From assembly GCA_910578555.1 (NCBI GenBank), contig CAJTPS010000005.1, positions 1 to 64,000 on the forward strand: a DNA stretch of 64,000 nucleotides, given 5' to 3'. The position numbers were made by a program, and so were the translations under genes. The notes beneath the pieces were generated by a model. That model ran no database searches. It saw only the letters and a list, made by a program, of their open reading frames with translations, and was not told the origin of the DNA. This document shows, piece after piece, positions 6,979-15,900 of this stretch. The stretch comes from an uncultured Lachnospiraceae bacterium. Its GTDB lineage: Bacteria; Bacillota; Clostridia; Lachnospirales; Lachnospiraceae. Each line of letters starts with the position of its first letter. Position 1 is the stretch's first letter.

Positions 6979-9900
6979 ATGAGAAGAGTATTGCGAAGGA
7001 AAAGCAGGAGAATTATGGCGCTGCTGCTGGCCGCGGCAGTCATGGCGGGCAGCATGGATGTCAGTATGCTGACGGTGCGGGCGCAGGAAGAGAACGTGTA
7101 TGAGGGGCCGGATTCTGCAATGACAGAGACGCCGGTATCGGAGGCGGATTCGGAGATGACGGAGACCACTACGGTCGAAGTGCCGGCAGCTGCTGAACAC
7201 CCGTTACAGGAGCTGACACCGGAAGTTATCTTGCCCGGAAACGAACAGGAGATTGCGAAAAATGCAGAGACATACGGCACGCCGCCGGCAGAGACGGGTG
7301 AACCGGCACCGCAGGCGGATGCCGGGGACGGCGGAGATACGACACCTGCAGGACCGCAGAGAGTTACGGTGTCCGGCATCATGGCTTCCAATAAGATATA
7401 TGACGGTTCACCGGCCATAGCGAGCGGCACATTGAAAGCGGTTGTGCCAAAGGAGATATCAACGACGTCCAGAGAGGAAGACGTTACGTCGCAGGTTACG
7501 TTTAAGTACAGCGTTGCCGGTACGAAGGATGACGGATCGGCTTTCAATTCTCCGGAGAGTATTGTCCCAAATGGCAATATTGTGAACGGAATGCCGAAAG
7601 ATGCGGGCACTTATACGCTTACGATTACGGTGGATGATCCGAGCGGAAAGTATGAGGGTTCACTGAGCACTCAGCTTAAGATCAATAAGAGAACGGTTAC
7701 GATCAAGGCAAATGATAAGCTGAAGAAGATTGGAGATCCGCTGCCGGATTGTATTTTGAATCCTGCGAATGCGAAAGAGGGTACGGACTATACGGTAAAT
7801 AATCTGGTCAACGGAGAGAAGCTTATAACACCGCCGACACTGACCTGTGATATTACCGATGAGACGAAGGATAAGACAGGAACGTATACGATCACGGTGT
7901 CGGGTGCCGATGCTGGGCCGAATTATAATATCAGCTATATGGAAGGTGTTTTGACGGTTTCGGCGAAGGAGACGGTTTCAATCACCGGTATTACGATATC
8001 AGACAAAGAGTATGATGCCGAGCCGATGAAATGTGATATCAGCGGCGTTAAAGTAATGGGCGCTGCCGGCACGGAACTTACAGAGCTGAAAGCGGCATTG
8101 CAGTACAGTATCTCCGGCGGACAGAAGGATGGAGAACTGTTTTTTTCCGATGAGATTGATAAAGAAGGCGGTACACCGACCGAAGCCGGAGATTATACGC
8201 TTAAAGTGACAGTGGTATCAGATAAATATGAAGGCGTTTTCAGGAAAGATTTTTCCATTACGAAAAAGCAGGTAACGCTGAAAGCGGATGACATGAATAT
8301 CAAGCAGGGAGATGAGATCCCGACGAAGTTTACCTATACGACAGAAGGACTCCTGAACGATGATCAGATCACGAAGGAACCTGCGTATACCTGTGATATC
8401 TTCAGCACGGAGAAGACAGGAAAATATACGATTACCCCGCGTAATGCATCAGCGGGAGTAAATTATAAGATTAAATATGTTTCGGGCACATTGACTGTAT
8501 TGGAGAAGGACCGTATTACGATCACGGGTATTACGACGGTACCTTCGCCGAAGGTATATGACGGCAATAAGGTAGTGTGTAATACAGATAACCTGAAGGT
8601 AGTCTTAAACCAGAGCGGCGCACCAAGTACGGATATCACGGATAAGGTTGATGTTGAGTACAGCATAGAGGGCACGATGGCAGATGGAAAGGGGTATTCG
8701 TCTTCCGACATTGTAAGCGGCATGCCAAGTGCGGCGGGAGATTATACGATTACCGTGACCGCTGCTTCCAAGCCGGGTGAGACGGATCAGTACCTCGGGA
8801 CACAGGAGTTTTCCTTCAGTATTGCCCGGAGACCGATCGTCATTAAGGCAAATGATCTGGAGATCAGGACGGAAGATAAGCTGCCTGAGCGGAGTGATTA
8901 TACTTATGAGATCGGCGGTATGGGATTGTTGGATGGAGAGGAACTCCTGGAGGAGCCGACATTTACCTGTGATATCCAGAATACCGATATGGTCGGACAG
9001 TATGATATTGTGGTTTCTGATGCAGATGCGGGACCTAATTATATGATTACTTATCAACCGGGTATTTTGACGGTGGTGGAGAAAGAGATTGTCAAGACGA
9101 GGAAGCTGCTGCGGATCGTCCCGCCCGCCTCGGTACTGAATGTAGAAAACGGTACGACGATCGATAAGATTGCACTTCCGGAGACGGTTACGATTGTAAC
9201 GTGCGGGATCGAGGACGAGACTGTATCAGGTAACGATGGTGTGTTGTCTTCTTTGACGGAACAGAATGAGACCGTTGCGGTTGTGTGGGACAGAGTTGCG
9301 ATCGACGGCACTTCGTATAGTGCGAGGAATGAGGAAGAGCAGAAGTTTAAGCTTGGAGGCACGGTGATGCTGCCGGCGGAAGTAGATGAAAACGCGGTAT
9401 CTTTGGCGGTGAAAATTGAGGTCGGTGTCCGCGAGAAATATACGGCAAGAGAGCCGGTGGCGGTTCCGACGGCCAGTATTGCCAGCGGCAGCGGTGTGCG
9501 CCGCGGAACAACAATTAAATTGTCCTGCGAGACAGAAGGCGCTGAGATTTATTATACGCTGGATGGTACGAAGCCGGATCGGGGAAGTAACCGTTACGCC
9601 AATCCGATTGAAGTGAAGGTCAATGGATTCACGGTTATCTGGGCGTATGCGTACAAGAAAGGGCAGCCGGACAGCTCGACAGTGAAATTCTATTATTATA
9701 TTGATACACAGTCGGGCGGAGAAGGGGATGAGCCGGAGGTCCCGGATGAGGATATTCCGGACGACGGGATTATTCCGGAAGGTCTGTGGATGACGAAAGT
9801 TCCGCAGTATACCTATACCGGCAAGGCAATCAAACCTGAAGTCAGGGTCTATGATTATAAGACGCGGCTTGTGGAGAAGAAAGATTATACCGTAAGTTAT

Positions 9901-11523
9901 ACGAATAACACGAAAGCGGCGGACCAGAGCGCGGAGAAGGCACCTTCGATTATTATTACAGGCAAGGGAAATTATGAAGGAAAGCTGACGAAACATTTTA
10001 CGATTACACCTAAGGATATCAGGGATAATGATGTCAGCATAGATGATATTGCTGTCGTATATAACAGTAAGAAATCACAGAAACCGGTGCCGGCTGTTCT
10101 CTGGAACGGGAAGAAACTTGCGGTCAAGAGAGATTATACCGTGTCGGATGCAAGTTATACGGATATTGGTAATTACAGTGTGTCAGTGACCGGCAACGGT
10201 AATTATACAGGCGAAAGAACCTTTAAATTTACGATCACGGACGGAAAACTGGTATCGAAGCTGACAGTCGGTAAGATACCGAATCAGACCTACACGGGAC
10301 AGGAGATCAAACCAGAGCTTACGGTCAAGGATAGGACCAGTGTTCTGACTTTGAACGAGGACTATACCGTAGTACGGTATGAGAACAATAAAAATGTCGG
10401 AACGGCAACGATTGTCATTGAGGGAAAAGGCAGCTATGTGGGAACCAGGAGAATAACCTTCAAGATCGTGGAAGTCGCTTCTTTATCCAAGGCGAAGGCG
10501 GAACTGAAATTTATCAATGCGCCGACTTATACGGGGAAAGAGGTTAAAGCTGACAGCGAAAGTGTGACCATCAGTCTCAAAGGGGAGACCGCGCCGCGTA
10601 CGCTGGTGAAGGGGACGGATTATGAGGTGGTCTATACCAATAATGTCAAAGCAGGAACGGCAACGGCGACATTTACGGGCAAGGGCGCATATGGCGGTAA
10701 ACTGAAGAGAACCTTTAAGATTGCTGCATGTGATATCAGCAAGGCCAGCATTTCTCTGAATCAGAAGTACAGCTATGTAAAGGGCGGATGTAAGCCGGAG
10801 CCGGTCATTAAGTTTGCCGGTAAGACCTTGAAAGCGGGTACGGATTATACACTGACATATAGACAGAATAATGCGGCTGGTAATAAAGCGGTTCTGACGG
10901 TCAAAGGTAAGGGTAACCTTAAAGGAAGCGTGAACAGGGAGTTTGAGATCACGCAGCAGGATATCGGTAAGTTGACGGTAACTGCGGCTGATAAGGTTTA
11001 CCAGAAAAAGAAGAACATCTATAAGACAACTGTCCAGGTGACGGACACAAACGGCAAGAAGTTGTCTGCAGGCAGGGACTATGACAAGAATATAGAGTAC
11101 ACTTACGCAGAAAGGACGCTGATTGACAAGGTATACAAGAAAGCGGGAGATCCGGTAGAGCAGGATGATATTATACCGGAGGGGACGCGGATTACCGTGA
11201 AGGTTACAGCGGCGGGCGCTGATTACACCGGTACCGTGTCCGGCTCATACAGGATCGTGGCGGCAAATATATCCGGCGCCAAGGTTACGATACCGGCACA
11301 GTCTTATACGGGAAAAGCAATCAAACTGGATGAGAAGCTGATTCGTGTGGAGATCAAGGGAACGGTCTTAACGTATGGCAAGGATTATGAGATCTTAGAG
11401 GAAACCTACAGCAATAATATCAACAAGGGAACGGCTAAGGTGGTGATCCACGGGCTTGACAGTTACGGTGGTACCAAGAATGTGACATTTAAAATCAAAG
11501 GAAAAGGTCTCTTTGGCTTTTAA
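6979..11523 (+). CDS. Large secreted repeat protein with MBG/YDG, chitobiase-C and Ig-like domains
   Basis: A predicted secreted protein of 1514 residues. It has a basic N-terminus with a hydrophobic core and Ala-rich cleavage zone (about 1-38), then an acidic Pro/Thr-rich linker to about 125. Three copies of an MBG/YDG-like repeat start near 130, 334 and 514 (motifs KIYDG, KEYDA, KVYDG, each followed by a strand-rich module with GNYT/GPNY-type ends). A chitobiase/beta-hexosaminidase C-terminal-like domain lies near 825-907 (EIYYTLDGTKP). Six or seven Ig-like repeats with YTGKxIKP openings run from about 946 to the end. No LPXTG-like motif, transmembrane tail or SLH domain is visible, so anchoring is unexplained. 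The ATG at 6979 is preferred to the GTG at 6955 because GGAGGGAG precedes it. Probable adhesin or matrix protein. Confidence 0.82.
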   Translation: MRRVLRRKSRRIMALLLAAAVMAGSMDVSMLTVRAQEENVYEGPDSAMTETPVSEADSEMTETTTVEVPAAAEHPLQELTPEVILPGNEQEIAKNAETYGTPPAETGEPAPQADAGDGGDTTPAGPQRVTVSGIMASNKIYDGSPAIASGTLKAVVPKEISTTSREEDVTSQVTFKYSVAGTKDDGSAFNSPESIVPNGNIVNGMPKDAGTYTLTITVDDPSGKYEGSLSTQLKINKRTVTIKANDKLKKIGDPLPDCILNPANAKEGTDYTVNNLVNGEKLITPPTLTCDITDETKDKTGTYTITVSGADAGPNYNISYMEGVLTVSAKETVSITGITISDKEYDAEPMKCDISGVKVMGAAGTELTELKAALQYSISGGQKDGELFFSDEIDKEGGTPTEAGDYTLKVTVVSDKYEGVFRKDFSITKKQVTLKADDMNIKQGDEIPTKFTYTTEGLLNDDQITKEPAYTCDIFSTEKTGKYTITPRNASAGVNYKIKYVSGTLTVLEKDRITITGITTVPSPKVYDGNKVVCNTDNLKVVLNQSGAPSTDITDKVDVEYSIEGTMADGKGYSSSDIVSGMPSAAGDYTITVTAASKPGETDQYLGTQEFSFSIARRPIVIKANDLEIRTEDKLPERSDYTYEIGGMGLLDGEELLEEPTFTCDIQNTDMVGQYDIVVSDADAGPNYMITYQPGILTVVEKEIVKTRKLLRIVPPASVLNVENGTTIDKIALPETVTIVTCGIEDETVSGNDGVLSSLTEQNETVAVVWDRVAIDGTSYSARNEEEQKFKLGGTVMLPAEVDENAVSLAVKIEVGVREKYTAREPVAVPTASIASGSGVRRGTTIKLSCETEGAEIYYTLDGTKPDRGSNRYANPIEVKVNGFTVIWAYAYKKGQPDSSTVKFYYYIDTQSGGEGDEPEVPDEDIPDDGIIPEGLWMTKVPQYTYTGKAIKPEVRVYDYKTRLVEKKDYTVSYTNNTKAADQSAEKAPSIIITGKGNYEGKLTKHFTITPKDIRDNDVSIDDIAVVYNSKKSQKPVPAVLWNGKKLAVKRDYTVSDASYTDIGNYSVSVTGNGNYTGERTFKFTITDGKLVSKLTVGKIPNQTYTGQEIKPELTVKDRTSVLTLNEDYTVVRYENNKNVGTATIVIEGKGSYVGTRRITFKIVEVASLSKAKAELKFINAPTYTGKEVKADSESVTISLKGETAPRTLVKGTDYEVVYTNNVKAGTATATFTGKGAYGGKLKRTFKIAACDISKASISLNQKYSYVKGGCKPEPVIKFAGKTLKAGTDYTLTYRQNNAAGNKAVLTVKGKGNLKGSVNREFEITQQDIGKLTVTAADKVYQKKKNIYKTTVQVTDTNGKKLSAGRDYDKNIEYTYAERTLIDKVYKKAGDPVEQDDIIPEGTRITVKVTAAGADYTGTVSGSYRIVAANISGAKVTIPAQSYTGKAIKLDEKLIRVEIKGTVLTYGKDYEILEETYSNNINKGTAKVVIHGLDSYGGTKNVTFKIKGKGLFGF

Positions 11524-11532
11524 CCAGAATAA

Positions 11533-11564
11533 AGCAGGACTCTTATGACGGGGGTCCTGTTTTC
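11533..11564 (+). terminator. Terminator after the large repeat protein gene
   Basis: AGCAGGAC pairs with GTCCTGTT (8 bp, one G-U) around a 13-nt loop, followed by a short T run. It separates this gene from the sortase operon. Confidence 0.75.
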
Positions 11565-11608
11565 GTACACTGCAAATTGGAGAAATTGTTTAAATTATGA
11601 CAAAACAC

Positions 11609-11636
11609 TTGCATAAATCTCAAGATATAGTAAAAT
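11609..11636 (+). promoter_or_regulatory. Candidate promoter of the sortase-BspA operon
   Basis: TTGCAT (11609-11614), a 16-bp spacer and TAAAAT (11631-11636), about 70 bp before the sortase start. The surrounding DNA is AT-rich, so alternative pairs are possible. Confidence 0.5.
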
Positions 11637-11704
11637 TATACTATATGCTAATGGCTCAAATTGGGTTGTCAGGCACATAGTATTATGATAAAGGAGCGAT
11701 CCCC

Positions 11705-12901
11705 ATGGAGGGATTTGAGGTTTCCGGCAGAAGATTCCGGACGGAGGCAGACTATAAGGCTGCCTTGCGCGACCAGAATAAGATCGAGAAGATTAAGGCA
11801 CAAGTCAATATGGAGCAGCCGGGGGAAGTGATTACACTGTATGCCGAGATCGGAGCGGGTAAGTACCGTTTCGAAACGGTACTCGGTAATGACTTCGACG
11901 ATGAGATCTATGAACTGGCGCAGGAATACAAGCGGCAGGGATATGATAAAGACAGCCGGCTTCCAACCGGAAAAAAGAAAAAAAGCAAGCCGGGGCAGAC
12001 GCAAAAGCCGACAAAGAATCCGGGGAAGAAAGCTTCGGCGAAGGAGAAAAAAGTATCTCTCGAGGAATTTGATAAAGAGATGCAGAAGGAAATCCTTTAT
12101 GAGTTGAAGAAGCGGGAAAAACGGCGTAAATTAACGGTTGTCATTTGCTCTCTTATTGCAGTCCTCTGTTTTGGCTATTTTGGGATCTATTATTATTTTT
12201 CAGACAGAACGCAGACAGAATATGAGGATCTGGCACAGCTTAAGGGGAACAGTACGCTGACGGGGACGATTTTTCGGGAAATCCATCACTCCGAGGATAA
12301 GACGATAGAGCTGGAGGTGCTTGAGGAGTATCAGACTTTATATAATAAGAACAAAAAGCTAATCGGATGGTTAAAGATTGACGATACAAATATAGATTAT
12401 CCGGTGATGCAGACGGCGAACAACGAGTATTATCTGGATCATAATTTTGATCAGGAATATGATAAGAACGGCAGCCTGTTTCTGGATAAAGACTGTGATG
12501 TGGTACATAGAAATACCAATCTGATTATTTACGGACATCATATGAAATCGGGACGGATGTTTGGCAATTTAAATCAGTACAGCAGTGAAGAATACGGTAA
12601 GAAACATTCCTTGATTCAGTTCGATACGATCTACGAGAAGGGAACATATGAAGTTATGTACGTGTTTCGGTCGAGAATCTATAATGAGGATGAGGTTGTG
12701 TTTAAATACTACCAGTTTTTTGATGCCGCATCGGAGAAGGAATTTGAATCCAATATGCAGGAGATGGCGGCATTATCACTCTATGACACTGGCGTAACGG
12801 CAAGTTTTGGCGATGAGCTTTTGACGCTGTCCACATGTGATAACTCAGAGGCAGATGGCAGGTTTGTGGTGGTTGCGAAGAGAGTGCGGGAGGAAAATTG
12901 A
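11705..12901 (+). CDS. Class B sortase with an N-terminal cytoplasmic module
   Basis: A 398-residue transpeptidase that would link surface proteins to the cell wall. The catalytic domain occupies about 185-398, with His278 (IIYGHHMKSG), Cys378 (LTLSTCDN) and Arg386 (DGRFVVVAKR), the order and spacing of class B enzymes. A single membrane segment lies near 144-166, with the catalytic part outside. Unusually, about 140 residues precede it: a compact module (1-80, with FRTEADYKAALRD and RFETVLGNDFDDEIY) followed by a Lys-rich linker. The start has AAGGAGCG 8 nt upstream. It is the first gene of a unit with two giant LRR proteins, its probable substrates. C. difficile SrtB is known to accept (S/P)PxTG, which fits those substrates. 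Confidence 0.93.
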   Translation: MEGFEVSGRRFRTEADYKAALRDQNKIEKIKAQVNMEQPGEVITLYAEIGAGKYRFETVLGNDFDDEIYELAQEYKRQGYDKDSRLPTGKKKKSKPGQTQKPTKNPGKKASAKEKKVSLEEFDKEMQKEILYELKKREKRRKLTVVICSLIAVLCFGYFGIYYYFSDRTQTEYEDLAQLKGNSTLTGTIFREIHHSEDKTIELEVLEEYQTLYNKNKKLIGWLKIDDTNIDYPVMQTANNEYYLDHNFDQEYDKNGSLFLDKDCDVVHRNTNLIIYGHHMKSGRMFGNLNQYSSEEYGKKHSLIQFDTIYEKGTYEVMYVFRSRIYNEDEVVFKYYQFFDAASEKEFESNMQEMAALSLYDTGVTASFGDELLTLSTCDNSEADGRFVVVAKRVREEN

Positions 12902-12945
12902 TTTTTTTACATAAATAGAATGTGTAAGGGAATGAGGAAAGAGCA

Positions 12946-15900
12946 ATGGCAAAGAAGACAGCATTGAAGAAATCAAAAAGAAGATTAAAGAGAACGGTGA
13001 GACGTAGCATAGCGGCGGTGCTGATGGTTACAGCGATCGCTGTTGCGGCGATTCCCGTACCGGAGAACCTGGCGGATGAACCCGGTAATGATACGGAGGG
13101 AGATGCCGGTATCCAGTATGTGGATGCGACACAGGATGAGTTCGTGGATAATCCCGGTAAAACAGTCAATAAATACGTAAACTCCGAGACTGACGAGCTT
13201 GTGGCAGAAGTGGAGAAGGGAGATCTGGAGCAGACGGAGATCGTGGTTCGCGACGGACAGTCGCTTGTTCTGACATGGCAGTTTCTATATGAGCCGATCA
13301 ACGCACAGTTCGGTCGTTTGTGCAGATACAACAATTATTTTCCGAGAGAAGTCGTAAACCTTGGTCTGCAGCCGAATAAAAATTATTTTGTCGTAAAGGC
13401 AACGGAATTTAATAATTATTTCGGCGCGAACGGAGATCCGAAAAGCTGCGGTATTAAGTATATGGATAATCTGACACCGAGCAATCAGTTTTATCCTACC
13501 AACACGCTTACATACAGTTATCTGGACTATGATCAGTATTCCGATGCCGTAATTCTGGATGAGAAAACGGCGGCTTTCTTTCAAAAGTATTTTGAGAGAG
13601 ACTTTAATACGAAGACCGAAGAATTTAGGGCATACTATGCAGCATTGAAAGACAATCCTTCTTTAGATCCGCCGGAGGATATGGTAAGAAGACCCGCGGA
13701 TCTGGACAGTGACCAGCAGATCGAGTTTTTCTGTGAACACAATAATATTCTGAAAGGCACGAAGTACAGACTGACCACAGCCACTGATCAGAGACTCGGA
13801 CAGAGTAACAGTGAGCTTGTCTATGTGGCGTACAGTACTGAGAAATCAGAAGAGTTACCTTATGGTTATGTAGACGTGGACGGCTATCTGGTACTGTTAG
13901 ATGTGCGCTATATCAGCACGATTGCCGACAAGGCGTTCTATAATGTGCAGAATGTCGGGCAGATCGACTTTTCCGATAAGGTACAGTATATTGGAGAGAG
14001 CGCTTTCGAGAACTCCGGTATCACGAGCGTGGTGATCGGTAATGCGGATATGATTGGCAATCGCGCTTTCTACGGCTGTCAGAAACTGACAGAGATCAAG
14101 TTCACGGATACGGCGGATACTTATGCGATCGGTGCGGAGGCTTTCCGTTTGTCCGGTATTAATACGACGCTGACGCTTCCATGGACACTCAAGACGATTG
14201 GACACGGTGCTTTTTCAAGCTGTCTGAGTCTGGGTGAGATCAGGTTTGACGACAGAATCAGTGAATGTGAAATTGGCGATTACGCATTTTTTGACGATAC
14301 CAGACTGACGACCGTTAATTTCGGTACTGCAAAGATCAAGAATATGGGTAAAGGCAGTTTTGCAGTGCAGTCGCCCAGCGGAGATTCTTTACAGAGTTTT
14401 TCCTTTCCGAGTGAGGGATTAGGCAATCTGGATGATTATGTCCTTGCGAACCACAGGAATCTGACAGAAGTCAATATCCAGAACTATACCAAGAAGATGC
14501 CGGAATCTACGTTTTATAACTGTTTCGGGCTGAAGAAAGCGGTATTCTCCGAAAAGTGCGGCACGGCGTCCTTTGATGCGGGCTTGTTCCGCTATGTGAC
14601 AGATCCGGATTTCTGTGTGTATGGTCCGGAATTGTATGCGGACGGACCGGCATTTCCCAGAAGCAGCACGTGGGATGCGGTCAGAAATGACGGTCTCGGT
14701 ATTCCGTACGTTTATGAGAGCGGCGGTAAGACCTATTATGAGATGGCGTTAGAGAGTGAAGATGGCACCCGTTACCGCTATGGCGCGGGCAATGACGGAG
14801 AACTGATTTCCTGTGCATTGATTGATTCCAACGCGAAGTTTGTTGATATTGTTATCCCGAGCAAGATTGGTAATTTTGATATTAAGAGCATCGGTTCGGA
14901 ATGCTTTTCTAATAAGGAACTGCGTGAGAAGATCAGAAGCATTACGATACAGAACAGGTCTGTCAGCACGATTGCCGACGGCGCATTCAGGGATCTGCCG
15001 GCTTTGATCAAGGTACGGATCGGTGATTCCGTGACGAATATCGGCAGGGATGCGTTTGCCGGATGTAAGAAATTATATGATGTTTATTTTACGAAGCCGT
15101 CAGCCGGATACGAGGCGCTGACAATGGATGACAGCGCATTCGTCACCACAGGCAGCCAGCTTACGTTCCACGGCGATATTGCGGAAGGCTATGCGCCTTT
15201 CGAGTGGGCTACGAATCCGGCACATGTACTGAAAGATCAGGATAATGTCAATGTGCCTGCAATTAACGTATGTTATCAGAGCCTTTGGGACAGTGAATCC
15301 GGCACACATCTGACAGTCATGTGTGATAAGACAGGGGAAGTAACGCTTCTCGATTATCCGAAATACAGCGATCTGAACGTTGAGAACGTGAATGATCTCG
15401 ACGAGGAACTGCGGGATTACTGTAAGGACATGGAGAACTATTATTACTATACGGTATATGACAGCGGCGAAGCAGTGGAGCAGATGCGTCGGGAGTATGC
15501 GTATATCTGGGATGCAGTGCAGGAAGGCAGGGACAGCGTTGTTCTGCCAAGCGGGCTGGCGATCAGCGCAACAGATTTTGAGACTGAACTGGCGAAACGT
15601 TACGGTCCGTGGATCAATCCCAACTACTGTGAGCCGGGATTCTGGAAGAGTTATCTGCAGGCAGGTGCAGGTACAGATACTTCGAAGGCTGGTCTGATCG
15701 ACTTGCTATTTGAGCCGATCGTCGTAGAAGCTGCGAAGAATCCGACGCCGTATTTTAAGGCGAATCCGTATAATTTTATGAAGAATTACCAGAGCTATCT
15801 GAACGATCCGGAGTATGAGTCATATCCGGATTATAAGAAAGTTCCGGATAAGGTGTGGACATTTATCAACGCGACGCAAGAGATCGTGGTACCCGCAGGC

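Noticed and set aside
9226..9996. 256-residue minus-strand frame within the large repeat protein gene
   Set aside because: A shadow frame with high Arg/Ile content and no start signal.
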